Assembly: GCF_003867075.1 (NCBI RefSeq)
Contig: NZ_CP032544.1
Location: 1,420,001-1,484,000, forward strand
From: Tenacibaculum mesophilum
Lineage (GTDB): Bacteria; Bacteroidota; Bacteroidia; Flavobacteriales; Flavobacteriaceae
DNA: 64,000 bases
Direction: 5' to 3'
Shown here: positions 9,170 to 18,225 of the stretch, piece by piece
How positions within the stretch are numbered: the stretch's first letter is position 1
Layout of the letters: every line of letters starts with the position of its first letter
Notes under the pieces: generated by a model
Seen by the model: only the letters and a program-made list of their open reading frames with translations
What the model was told of the DNA's origin: nothing
Databases searched by the model: none
Position numbers and translations under genes: made by a program

Positions 9170-12100
9170 ATGAGTCAATATAAAACCATAGCAGAATCAA
9201 ACAATTTCATTGTTTTAGATAACTACAAAAAGTTTTCAGAAGTAAATGAAACTCCTTCAGGTTATCAAACAGAAGCAGATTTAGAAAAAGAATTGGTACA
9301 AGATTTAATAAACCAAGGCTATGAGTATGTAAAACATCTAACCACACCAACAGCTATGTTGGCAAATGTGCGTGTACAATTGCAAAATCTTAACGATATG
9401 CAATTTACAGATAAAGAATGGGCACGTTTTGTAGAAGAGTATTTAGACAAACCAAGCGATAACCTAGTTGATAAAACAAGAAAGCTACACGATAACTACA
9501 TTTACGATTTTGTATTTGATGACGGGCATATCCAAAACATCTATTTAGTAGATAAAAACAATATTTCACGTAATAAGGTTCAAGTTATTTCACAGTTCGA
9601 GCAGAAAGGCACACATGCCAACCGCTATGATGTTACAATTTTAGTAAACGGTTTGCCTCTAGTACAAGTAGAACTAAAAAAGCGAGGTGTTGCTATTCGT
9701 GAAGCGTTTAATCAAGTGCATCGTTATACAAAAGAGAGTTTTAATACAGAAAACTCTTTGTTTAAGTACTTGCAAATTTTTGTAATTTCTAACGGTACAA
9801 GAACACGTTATTTTGCCAATACTGTAAAGCGCAATAAAAATAGTTGGGATTTTACCATGAATTGGGCAGATGTAAAAAACAAGTCCATCAAAGATTTGAA
9901 AGATTTTACAGTAACATTTTTTCAAAAACAAACACTCTTAAATGTCTTGTTAACCTATTCGGTTTTTGATAGTAATAATACGTTACTAGTAATGCGTCCC
10001 TATCAAATTGCAGCAACAGAACGTATCTTATGGAAAATACAAAGTTCGTTTAATGCTAAAAATTGGGCAACTACAGAAAGTGGTGGTTTTATATGGCATA
10101 CTACAGGTTCTGGTAAAACATTAACCAGTTTTAAAGCAGCACGTTTAGCAGCGACAAAATTAAAGTTTGTTGATAAAGTATTTTTTGTAGTAGACCGTAA
10201 AGATTTGGATTTTCAAACCATGAAAGAATACCAACGCTTTTCGCCAGATAGTGTAAACGGTTCAGACAGTACAGCAGGTTTAAAAAGAAATATAGATAAA
10301 ACCGATAATAGAATTATTGTAACCACCATTCAAAAGTTAAATAACTTAATGAAAGGTGAAAATGATTTAGATATTTATCAAAAGCAAGTGGTCTTTATTT
10401 TTGATGAAGCACATCGCTCTCAATTTGGAGAAGCGCAAAAAAACCTAAAAAAGAAGTTTAAAAAATACTATCAATTTGGTTTTACAGGAACACCTATTTT
10501 TCCTGAAAATGCTTTAGGTTCAGAAACTACACAAAGCGTATTTGGTACAGAATTACATTCTTATGTAATAACAGATGCTATTAGAGATGAAAAAGTATTA
10601 AAATTTAAAGTAGATTATAATGACGTTCGTCCTAAATTTAAAGGGATTGAGTCGGAACAGGATTTAAAAAAACTATCCGCAGCAGAAAACAAAAAAGCCT
10701 TATTACATCCTGTTCGAATCAAAGAAATTTCAGAATATATTTTAAAACATTACAGACAAAAAACACACCGTACAAAAGGCAGTAATAGCGGTTTTAATGC
10801 CATGTTTGCAGTAAGTAGTGTAGATGCAGCAAAATGTTATTATGAAGAATTAAACAAGCTTCAAAAAGACAGCGATAAACCTTTAAGAATAGCAACTATT
10901 TTTTCTTTTGCTGCAAATGAAGCACAAGGGGCAATTGGTGAAATACAAGACGAAACCTTTGAGCCTACAGCTATGGATGTAAGTGCTAAAGAGTTTTTAA
11001 CTAAAGCTATTAATGATTATAATGCCGCATTTAAAATGAATTATAGTATTGATAGTAAAGGCTTTCAAGATTATTACCGTGACCTTGCCAAACGTGTAAA
11101 AAATAAAGAGGTTGATTTATTAATTGTAGTGGGGATGTTCTTAACAGGTTTTGATGCACCTACTTTAAATACCTTGTTTGTAGATAAAAATTTACGTTAT
11201 CACGGATTAATGCAAGCCTTTTCACGCACCAACCGTATTTACGATGCTACTAAAACCTTTGGTAATATTGTTACGTTTAGAGATTTAGAACAAGCAACAA
11301 TAGATGCCATTACACTTTTTGGAGATAGCAGTACTAAAAATGTAGTATTAGAAAAAAGCTATAAAGAATATTTAGAAGGTTTTACGGATATAGCAACAGG
11401 TAACGCACGAAGAGGTTATATTGAAGTGGTAGCAGAATTAAAAGAAAAATTCCCAAATCCTAATGAAATAGAAACAGAAAAGGATAAAAAAGAATTTTCA
11501 AAACTCTTTGGTGAATATTTACGCGTAGAAAATATATTGCAAAATTATGATGAGTTTAATCATCTTAAAGAACTGCAAAGTATTGACTATTCAGATGAAG
11601 AGGCTATAGAAGCATTTAAAGAAGAAAACTTCTTAACAGATGAAGATATTGTAAGTATGCAAGCTATTGAAGTACCTGCAGAAAGAACAATACAAGATTA
11701 CCGCTCTACCTATAATGACATTCGTGATTGGCTAAGAAGAGAGAAACAAGGAAATGAAGCAGAAGAGTCAGATATTGATTGGGATGATGTGGTTTTTGAA
11801 GTAGATCTATTAAAATCTCAAGAAATAAACTTAGACTATATTTTAGAATTAATTTTTGATAGTAATAAGAAAACCAAGAATAAGGCAGATTTAGTAGAAG
11901 AAATAAGACGTGTAATTCGTGCAAGTATAGGTAATAGAGCTAAAGAGGGTTTAATTGTAGATTTTATTAATGAAACCGATTTAGATGAAATAAAAGAAAA
12001 AGCAAATATCATAGATGCGTTTTTTGCCTATGCACAAGGAAAACAGAAAGCAGAAGCATCAGAATTAATTACAGATGAAAATTTAAATGAGGAAGCTGCA

Positions 12101-12280
12101 AAACGTTATATTTTAACCTCTTTAAAACGAAAATATGCGAGTGATAACGGTACAGAGTTAAATTCAATTTTACCAAAAATGAGTCCTTTAAATCCTCAAT
12201 ATTTAACTAAAAAACAAAATGTTTTTCAAAAAATTTCTGCCTTTGTAGAGAAGTTTAAAGATGTTGGAGATCGATTATGA
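9170..12280 (+). CDS. hsdR: Type I restriction enzyme subunit HsdR
   Basis: HsdR is the motor and nuclease that translocates DNA and cuts far from the recognition site. The 1036-aa length is typical. The N-terminal nuclease has the PD-(D/E)XK pattern [20 protein letters not shown] around residues 151-170. The SF2 motor follows with Walker A TTGSGKT near 310, DEAH near 412, GFTGTPIF near 437 and [11 protein letters not shown] near 682. A helical C-terminal part should bind HsdM/HsdS. It starts 17 bases after prrC and completes a full hsdM-rhuM-hsdS-prrC-hsdR operon with no visible lesion. Confidence 0.97.
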   Translation: MSQYKTIAESNNFIVLDNYKKFSEVNETPSGYQTEADLEKELVQDLINQGYEYVKHLTTPTAMLANVRVQLQNLNDMQFTDKEWARFVEEYLDKPSDNLVDKTRKLHDNYIYDFVFDDGHIQNIYLVDKNNISRNKVQVISQFEQKGTHANRYDVTILVNGLPLVQVELKKRGVAIREAFNQVHRYTKESFNTENSLFKYLQIFVISNGTRTRYFANTVKRNKNSWDFTMNWADVKNKSIKDLKDFTVTFFQKQTLLNVLLTYSVFDSNNTLLVMRPYQIAATERILWKIQSSFNAKNWATTESGGFIWHTTGSGKTLTSFKAARLAATKLKFVDKVFFVVDRKDLDFQTMKEYQRFSPDSVNGSDSTAGLKRNIDKTDNRIIVTTIQKLNNLMKGENDLDIYQKQVVFIFDEAHRSQFGEAQKNLKKKFKKYYQFGFTGTPIFPENALGSETTQSVFGTELHSYVITDAIRDEKVLKFKVDYNDVRPKFKGIESEQDLKKLSAAENKKALLHPVRIKEISEYILKHYRQKTHRTKGSNSGFNAMFAVSSVDAAKCYYEELNKLQKDSDKPLRIATIFSFAANEAQGAIGEIQDETFEPTAMDVSAKEFLTKAINDYNAAFKMNYSIDSKGFQDYYRDLAKRVKNKEVDLLIVVGMFLTGFDAPTLNTLFVDKNLRYHGLMQAFSRTNRIYDATKTFGNIVTFRDLEQATIDAITLFGDSSTKNVVLEKSYKEYLEGFTDIATGNARRGYIEVVAELKEKFPNPNEIETEKDKKEFSKLFGEYLRVENILQNYDEFNHLKELQSIDYSDEEAIEAFKEENFLTDEDIVSMQAIEVPAERTIQDYRSTYNDIRDWLRREKQGNEAEESDIDWDDVVFEVDLLKSQEINLDYILELIFDSNKKTKNKADLVEEIRRVIRASIGNRAKEGLIVDFINETDLDEIKEKANIIDAFFAYAQGKQKAEASELITDENLNEEAAKRYILTSLKRKYASDNGTELNSILPKMSPLNPQYLTKKQNVFQKISAFVEKFKDVGDRL

Positions 12281-12305
12281 TCTCTTTAAGTAACTTGAAT
12301 TTAAT

Positions 12306-12707
12306 ATGGAAAAGGATTATAATAAATATGGTTCAGCAGCAAAACAAGCTGCAGAAATAGGAGAAAACCCTGTTGACTCTTGGGAACAAGCTGTATCTAC
12401 ATATTTTACATCTGAAAGTTCAAAACAAAAAGGTTGTCCTAGAAATGCTTTTTTAGGGTTGTGTGAAGTTGGTTTAATAAAGGGGATAAAAGACGGTGTG
12501 TATCTTAAAAGTAAAAGAGAAAATCTTAACAAAAAATATGCAATAACAGCTGTTGAAATACTTAATGAAATCCCAAGTTTTACCCAAAAAGAACTATGGG
12601 ATAAAGTAAGAGAAAAATTAGCTTTAGGTGAAAAAAAACATAATTCTCAAATGGATGTAGTATTAGCACTTTGGCAAAATAATTTAATCAAAAAAAATAC
12701 CTTTTAA
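12306..12707 (+). CDS. Small conserved hypothetical protein (DUF6979-like)
   Basis: A 133-aa soluble protein. The pattern YGSAAKQAAEIGENPVDSWE ... KQKGCPRNAFLGLCEVGLIKGI ... YAITAVEIL resembles a small bacterial family that I believe is DUF6979; the number is from memory. The C-terminal half (FTQKELWDKVREKLALG) may be an added winged-helix-like segment, so DNA binding is possible. It starts 25 bases after hsdR and reads the same way. Function is unknown; its repeated presence beside restriction genes would suggest an accessory role (inference). Confidence 0.7.
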   Translation: MEKDYNKYGSAAKQAAEIGENPVDSWEQAVSTYFTSESSKQKGCPRNAFLGLCEVGLIKGIKDGVYLKSKRENLNKKYAITAVEILNEIPSFTQKELWDKVREKLALGEKKHNSQMDVVLALWQNNLIKKNTF

Positions 12708-12723
12708 AAGTTTCAGAGATATA

Positions 12724-13749
12724 ATGTTTGATAATTTATTTAAATTATATAGGAATAATACGGGTAAAAAAACACCTCTTGAAGACTTTACCACAGAAAG
12801 TTTAGCTAATATTTTTATACTTTACCCTAACATTGCTAATGATTTTTGTATTAACTTTTTAAAGCTTCCTAAGGATAATTATAAGGTTTCAACACAATAT
12901 TACCAACATATCTCTACAAAAGCCTCTAATTGTATTATTGATTTAGTTTTTTTAAGTAAAAATCATGTTTGTTTTGTAGAGAATAAAGTAGAATCTCTAG
13001 AAGGAAAAAATCAGTTAAAAAGATATACAATTGCATTACAAGAAAACCATTTAAAAAAAAAGAAATACTTAAGATATTGTACAAAATATGCTGACCCCAA
13101 AACAATTAATCAGGATTATGTTGATTTTTCACAATACAGATGGTACGAACTAGCCCATTTTTTAAGCAGGTATGAAGAAAACCTACTTATAAAAACTTAT
13201 TTAGATTTTTTATACAATAACAATATGAGCCAAGATAACACCATAAAAAGTGAGCAACTTTTAACTATAGAACATTTAAGAAAAACTATAGAAATAATTG
13301 AATTTCATATAGATAATAGTAAGTCAAATTTTTCAAAGTTTTTTGGCGCTGCTAGTAATATTAATAAAAATACAAATTGGAATCAGATTAAATCTCAAAA
13401 TAGGATATGTTTTTATCAAGAGAATGTATTAGTTTCAAAAACAAATCAATATTCAGAAGTTTTATATGCCATAGAATTTGATGAGTTAAAAATGGTTACA
13501 CAAATTTATGTTGACAAAAAACATGAGCAATACCCAAATATCGTAAATGAAATTGTAGAAGGTGTTTTTATAAAAAGTTTTTTTGAATATGGAGTAGCTT
13601 TAAGACTTGAAGAAAATTTAGCTAATTATTTAAATAATACTGATGGAGATAAATTAATACAAGAATGGTATTATAATAGTTTTAATAAGTTGAAACAATG
13701 GATTAAAAATACTTCTAATTTACAATGGCATGATTATATAAAAAATTAA
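12724..13749 (+). CDS. PD-(D/E)XK nuclease-like protein
   Basis: A 341-aa soluble protein of the PD-(D/E)XK superfamily (PDDEXK_4-like, as judged by pattern). The nuclease core is IIDLVFLSKNHVCFVENKVES, with D73, E86 and K88 as candidate metal and catalytic residues, followed by QLKRYTIAL, the usual Q-x6-8 helix. The C-terminal 170 residues hold an EFHIDNSKSNFSKFFGAASNI segment and further strands that I cannot assign. Such proteins occur in defence islands. It lies 16 bases after the previous gene, so it is probably part of the same transcript. Confidence 0.75.
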   Translation: MFDNLFKLYRNNTGKKTPLEDFTTESLANIFILYPNIANDFCINFLKLPKDNYKVSTQYYQHISTKASNCIIDLVFLSKNHVCFVENKVESLEGKNQLKRYTIALQENHLKKKKYLRYCTKYADPKTINQDYVDFSQYRWYELAHFLSRYEENLLIKTYLDFLYNNNMSQDNTIKSEQLLTIEHLRKTIEIIEFHIDNSKSNFSKFFGAASNINKNTNWNQIKSQNRICFYQENVLVSKTNQYSEVLYAIEFDELKMVTQIYVDKKHEQYPNIVNEIVEGVFIKSFFEYGVALRLEENLANYLNNTDGDKLIQEWYYNSFNKLKQWIKNTSNLQWHDYIKN

Positions 13750-13756
13750 ATTAATA

Positions 13757-14254
13757 ATGGTTTCTAACTATAGATATACATTATTCTTAAAACAAGAAAG
13801 CAATCTTTCCTATATTCATTATAAGGAAAAGAAAGGAAAAAAAGTAAACTTTAAAAAGCCTATTACTCAAAAAGGAGTTCCTAAAATATACGTAATCAAA
13901 ACAGAAAATGAAATTATATACGTAGGTTATGCAAATCAATCATTAGGTCTAAGACTGGGGCAAGGTATGCGTCCAAAAGGTGTAAAAGGGTACCATGGCT
14001 ACAAATGGAAAGATAAATATGACATGGTTGAACTTTTAGTATTTACCTTTGAAAATATGGGCCTTAATTTTGATAACAAAAAAAATCAAAAGCTTTTTTT
14101 TCAGGCAGTAGAAGCGGAATTAGTCTATAAAATACGTTTTGAAACAGGAAATTGGCCTATGCATCAAAACGAAATTCATTTCAATAACCATGTTGATAAA
14201 AATAAAGTTTTACAAATTGTAGATAGTATTTACAAAACCCTAACAAATAGATGA
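13757..14254 (+). CDS. GIY-YIG nuclease-like protein
   Basis: A 165-aa protein with a divergent GIY-YIG domain. The signature pair is KIYVI (43-47) and IIYVG (53-57), the catalytic Arg is probably R66 in SLGLRLGQG, and the metal-binding Glu is E119 or E121 in VEAELVYKIR. The first 40 residues are a Lys-rich extension. The N of the last conserved motif may be in HQNEIHFN. Its stop overlaps the start of a second GIY-YIG gene by 4 bases, so the two are translationally coupled and may work together. Target and role are unknown. Confidence 0.75.
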   Translation: MVSNYRYTLFLKQESNLSYIHYKEKKGKKVNFKKPITQKGVPKIYVIKTENEIIYVGYANQSLGLRLGQGMRPKGVKGYHGYKWKDKYDMVELLVFTFENMGLNFDNKKNQKLFFQAVEAELVYKIRFETGNWPMHQNEIHFNNHVDKNKVLQIVDSIYKTLTNR

Positions 14255-15093
14255 CAAATCGCCCACAAACCATACAAATATTTTTACCAGATGGCTCACC
14301 AACCAGTATTCGTGAAGCAGAAATTACCAGTAGACTAGTAAAAGCTATTTTATTCCCTAGAAATAAAATACAAGAAGTAAGTCAACGAGAAATGGTTCGT
14401 TATACAGGAGTATATTTTTTATTTGGTCCTTCAGAAGATGGTACAAAACCTATTGTTTATATTGGTGAAGGAGAAGATTGTTTTACCCGAATACAATCGC
14501 ATAACCGTGAGAAAGACTTTTGGACGCATTGTGTTATTGTTGTTTCGAAAACAAATGACTATAATAAAGCTGATAGTAAATTCTTAGAACATTACTGTAT
14601 AAAAAAAGCAGAAGAAGTAGGAAGGTATAAACTATACAATGGTACTGGCTCTAATAAACTATCTATTTCAGAAAGTAGAGAACATGACTTATTAGATAAT
14701 TTTGAGACTGCTAAAATTTTACTTGCAACTTTAGGCTATCCTATTTTTGAAGAAAAACGAAAAGCTACAACCCAGAAAGAATTATTCTACTGTAAAGGTA
14801 AAGATGCTTCTGCTATTGGAGAACTAACCGATGATGGTTTTCTTGTTTACAAAGGCTCTAAAAGTAACTTAAAAGAAACCAAATCTATTGGTTCTTGGGT
14901 ATCTAGAATTAGAAAACAACTCATAGAAGACTCTATTTTAAAAGAAGAAAACGGATTATATATTTTTCAATCAGATTATGTTTTTAATTCTCCTAGTGCC
15001 GCTGCTGCAATCGTTTTAGCTAGAGCCGCTAATGGTTGGACAGAATGGAAAGACAAAACTGGTAAAACCTTAGATGAATTAAAAAGAAAATAA
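14251..15093 (+). CDS. GIY-YIG nuclease with C-terminal DUF4357
   Basis: A 280-aa protein. The GIY-YIG domain shows GVYFLFG (53-59), VYIGEG (69-74), R80 and E113 in FLEHYCI. Residues about 218-277 are a clear DUF4357: GSWVSRIRKQLIEDSIL, then NSPSAAAAIVLARAANGWTEW and KTGKTLDEL. DUF4357 is found on type I restriction subunits and on GIY-YIG proteins and probably helps bind DNA or the methylase. It is the last gene of the island; the GTGTACA cluster begins just after its stop codon. Confidence 0.9.
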   Translation: MTNRPQTIQIFLPDGSPTSIREAEITSRLVKAILFPRNKIQEVSQREMVRYTGVYFLFGPSEDGTKPIVYIGEGEDCFTRIQSHNREKDFWTHCVIVVSKTNDYNKADSKFLEHYCIKKAEEVGRYKLYNGTGSNKLSISESREHDLLDNFETAKILLATLGYPIFEEKRKATTQKELFYCKGKDASAIGELTDDGFLVYKGSKSNLKETKSIGSWVSRIRKQLIEDSILKEENGLYIFQSDYVFNSPSAAAAIVLARAANGWTEWKDKTGKTLDELKRK

Positions 15094-15095
15094 TC

Positions 15096-15175
15096 TTGTA
15101 CACTTTTTAAAATGAAAAACTTTTTAGTGTACAGTCTCTGTACACTTTTTTATTTGGTTCTTTTTTTGGTGTACA
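15096..15175. repeat. GTGTACA motif cluster, right copy
   Basis: TTGTACACTTTTT at 15096-15108, GTGTACA at 15127-15133, CTGTACACTTTTTT at 15138-15151 and GGTGTACA at 15168-15175. Order, alternation and flanking T-runs match the left cluster at 588-709, which is longer. It begins 2 bases after the last island gene and precedes repeat DNA. It may mark the right end of the island or be a regulatory or structural array; no adjacent gene reads away from it. Confidence 0.7.
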
Positions 15176-15725
15176 AAAACGAGAAGATATTTTTAACATT
15201 AAGTTCAGTAGAGCTAAATCTCATGTATGGGAGTTACTTGTAATCTTAAGATTTCTCAGTCGCATACTCCTTCGAAATGACCGCTATCGAGAAAAAGATT
15301 GCTTCGTCCTTCCTCCTCGCAATGACGATAAAAAAACCGTCCTCAGGAAGCAAGCCGAAAATTACACCGCAAGAAACGTTATAAATGAAAAGCTGTTTGA
15401 GCGATAGCGAGTTCTTTTCATTTAGTTTCGAGGATGATAATTTTCGAGTGAAGGTTTCGAAAGACTAGATTTTTTGGTTCTTTTTCATCAATGGAAAAAG
15501 AATAATGCTACTATAAACAAAACGGTCATTTCGAACCGAGCAGTAGCGAAGTGTGATTAAACCCCATGAATAGGAGTTACTCACAAACACATACTTTCAT
15601 TTTGTCTTGATACAAAACGAAACAAAAATAGGTCGGTTTTTACTCATAAGTCTTCTTTACTTTGCAGTGACAATAATAAAACGTCATTACGAACGAAACG
15701 CAGTAGAGTGATGCAATCTCAAAAA
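15176..15725. repeat. Degenerate copy of the 648-bp module with an internal deletion
   Basis: From about 15300 to 15725 the sequence follows the module at 1490-2935, including GAAAAGCTGTTTGAGCGAT near 15387 and CATTTCGAACCGAGCAGTAG near 15525. Between GAAACAAAAA and ATAGGTCGG about 120 bases of the left-hand module are missing; the junction lies at short A-rich repeats, which suggests slippage or recombination. No gene is seen here. Confidence 0.75.
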
Positions 15726-16700
15726 CAAAATAACTGTCATTTCGAGTGAAATTCATGAAACACAGTGAAGTGAATTTTGTATCGAGAAGTATTTGGTAGT
15801 AACAAGGTTCTCGATACTATTTTGTTTCACTTGGTTACACAAAATCACTCGAACTGACAATTAAAACGTTATTACGAACAAACACTGAGCACAATTAAAG
15901 CGGAAAGTGACGTAATCTCATGAATCAGAGTAACTCATAACATTAAGACCTCTCACATCCATTCGAGGTGACGGTACCCGAGAAAAAGATTGCTTCGTCC
16001 TTCACTCCTCACAATGACGGTTATAAAATGTCCTTAGAAAACAAGCTAAAAATTAACAACAAACTGTCACTTCGAGTGAAATTCTTGAAACATAGTGAAG
16101 GGAATTTTGTATTGAGAAGTATTTGGTAGTAACAAGGTTCTCGATACTATTTTGTTTCACTTGGTTACACAAAATCACTCGAACTGACATTTAAAACGTT
16201 ATTACGAACAAACACTGAGCACAATTAAAGCGGAAAGTGACGTAATCTCATGAATCAGGGCTACTCATAATATTAAGATTTCTCGCTATCGCTCGAAATG
16301 ACGAGAAACGAGAAAAAGATTGCTTCGTCATACCTCCTCGCAATGACGATAATAAAACGTCCTCAGGAAGCAAGCCAAAAATTACATCTAACTGTCACTT
16401 CGAGTGAAATTCATAAAACATAATAAAAAGGAATTTTGTATCGAGAAGTATTTGGTAGTAACAAGGTTCTCGATACTATTTTGTTCCACTACGTTGCACA
16501 AAATCACTCGAACTGACATTTAAAACGTTATTACGAACAAACACTGAGCACAATTAAAGCGGAAAGTGACCTAATCTCATAAATTAAGGGTTACTCATAA
16601 CTTTAAGACCTCTTAACTTACTTCGTAAGCTATCTTCGAGTTGACTAAAACCAAGAAAAAGATTTCTCAGTCGTAACCTCCTTCGAAATGACCGTTATCA
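15726..16700. repeat. Three tandem copies of a ~330-bp palindrome-bearing unit
   Basis: CTGTCACTTCGAGTGAAATT or a close variant starts copies at about 15733, 16069 and 16390, each followed by TATCGAGAAGTATTTGGTAG, CTCGATACTATTTTGTT and AAATCACTCGAACTGACA. Each copy continues with ACGTTATTACGAACAAACAC and a stretch ending in an AATGACGA-like motif. Inverted arms within each copy allow long hairpins. The units differ by scattered changes, so the array is not brand new. There is no plausible coding frame up to the phosphoesterase gene. Confidence 0.8.
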
Positions 16701-16719
16701 AGAAACTCCCCTCCTTTTG

Positions 16720-18225
16720 TTATTGCTTGTAAAAAACTCTTACGTCTTCTGCTTGTAATTTTAATAAGTCGTCTTTCACTCTAACTCTTATTAAATGCAT
16801 TCCTTTTGAAAGGTTTTCAGATATTTTAAGCCTCCATAGGTGTTTACTTTTTGTAGTTGGTTTGGGCATTTTAGATAGTTTTTGTCCTTTATACCTTTCT
16901 AATTCTTGAAGTAAATAAAATCTTTTTAACTCTGGTGCTACTCCTTGATAATACTCCATAGATTGCCATGTTGTACCATCAAAAGAAAGCTCAACTTTTG
17001 TAGATTCTCCTCCTGCAAACACATTCGCATATACATAAGGTTCATTTAAAATGTTCATTTCTGTATCCCATTCTTTGTTCTCTGGAACCCAAATATGCAT
17101 TTGCTTTTCTATAGGTGCTCCAGAAACCTTATAACTAAGGTGATAATCCTTATCTTCTGTTTCTAAGAACCAATATCCTTTTGGGGTACCATCATACATC
17201 ATCGCAAATGGAACTCCATGAATATCGTGCGCTCCTTGCCACCAAGCACCACAAACCGCTCCTCCTACTAACTGATGAACTGCTGGTTTCTGATTTCTTT
17301 GAAAGTAGCTATGGTATTGTGTATGTGTATGCCCCGCAGCAATCAATACTTTGTCAAAAGGATTCATTAATGATATGAATTCTTCCTTATTACTTGTATA
17401 CTCCAAAGGGATATGCGTAAAAACTTTTATCGAGTTATACTTGGTTGCAAACTTCTTAGTAATGTGAGACACAAATGTTAATTGATCTTCATCAAACTTA
17501 CCTATATACTCACGATTATTTATTGGGAAATTGTTGTTGAGCACCAAAAACAGGTTGTTTCCGTATTCAAAAGCATAGTACGAAGGTCCAAACGAAGCTT
17601 CGTAAGTTTTGTCTCTATTAGAAAGTTCTTGTTCTCCAAAGTTTAAATCGTGATTCCCTATTACATAAAACACAGGTACTCCAATCAACCCTAATGATTC
17701 TGATAGAGGTTTAAATATGTTAAGATTATCAAACGAAAGATCTCCTAATGGAATTATTAAGTCTGGTTTGTTTTTTACTAATTCTTCTGTTACTAACTTA
17801 TTAACATGATGAATATCATCAATTACATCTGATTGAGGATCTCCTAACAACGCTATTTTCACCTTGTCTTTTTCCTTATTAATATATAACGGAAAATCAA
17901 ATGATTTTTTATTGGTTAACTCTTGAAATAGATAGTAAAACTTCAAATTATTTTGTGGGGTACGTGGTGAAACGTACCCCTTTGGTTTGATAATAAATAG
18001 TGGATTATTCTCTAAAGTCTTTATTTTATAAATCCCTTTAGTATTTGTTGCTACAACATCTTTTCCATTGCTTACAAGTATACCTTTAAGGACTTTATCT
18101 CCTTTGTCATAAATTCCATTTTTATTCTTATCATGATAAACTCTTCCTGAAATTTTAGGCAATTGCCCTAAAGCTACTTGTACTATAAGTACTAATAAAC
18201 CGAAAAGAAATCTTGATCTACTCAT
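16720..18225 (-). CDS. Secreted calcineurin-like phosphoesterase (MetallophosN/MetallophosC domains)
   Basis: A 501-aa exported metal-dependent phosphoesterase. A signal peptide (MSRSRFLFGLLVLIVQVALG) is followed by a MetallophosN-like beta domain (GRVYHDKNKNGIYDKGD, about 27-85). The catalytic core has GDPQSD (128-133), GDLSFDN (161-167), GNHD (190-193), FTHIPLE and GHTHTQ. The C-terminal third matches the MetallophosC type. It probably hydrolyses phosphomono- or diesters outside the cytoplasm. Its ATG lies inside the end of the upstream phosphatase gene (8-base overlap), so the two are coupled and belong to the SusC/D operon. Confidence 0.92.
   Translation of the reverse strand: MSRSRFLFGLLVLIVQVALGQLPKISGRVYHDKNKNGIYDKGDKVLKGILVSNGKDVVATNTKGIYKIKTLENNPLFIIKPKGYVSPRTPQNNLKFYYLFQELTNKKSFDFPLYINKEKDKVKIALLGDPQSDVIDDIHHVNKLVTEELVKNKPDLIIPLGDLSFDNLNIFKPLSESLGLIGVPVFYVIGNHDLNFGEQELSNRDKTYEASFGPSYYAFEYGNNLFLVLNNNFPINNREYIGKFDEDQLTFVSHITKKFATKYNSIKVFTHIPLEYTSNKEEFISLMNPFDKVLIAAGHTHTQYHSYFQRNQKPAVHQLVGGAVCGAWWQGAHDIHGVPFAMMYDGTPKGYWFLETEDKDYHLSYKVSGAPIEKQMHIWVPENKEWDTEMNILNEPYVYANVFAGGESTKVELSFDGTTWQSMEYYQGVAPELKRFYLLQELERYKGQKLSKMPKPTTKSKHLWRLKISENLSKGMHLIRVRVKDDLLKLQAEDVRVFYKQ

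Noticed and set aside
588..15175. GTGTACA clusters as integron attC sites
   Set aside because: There is no integrase gene, no R'/R'' core GTTRRRY pair and no cassette-per-site structure.
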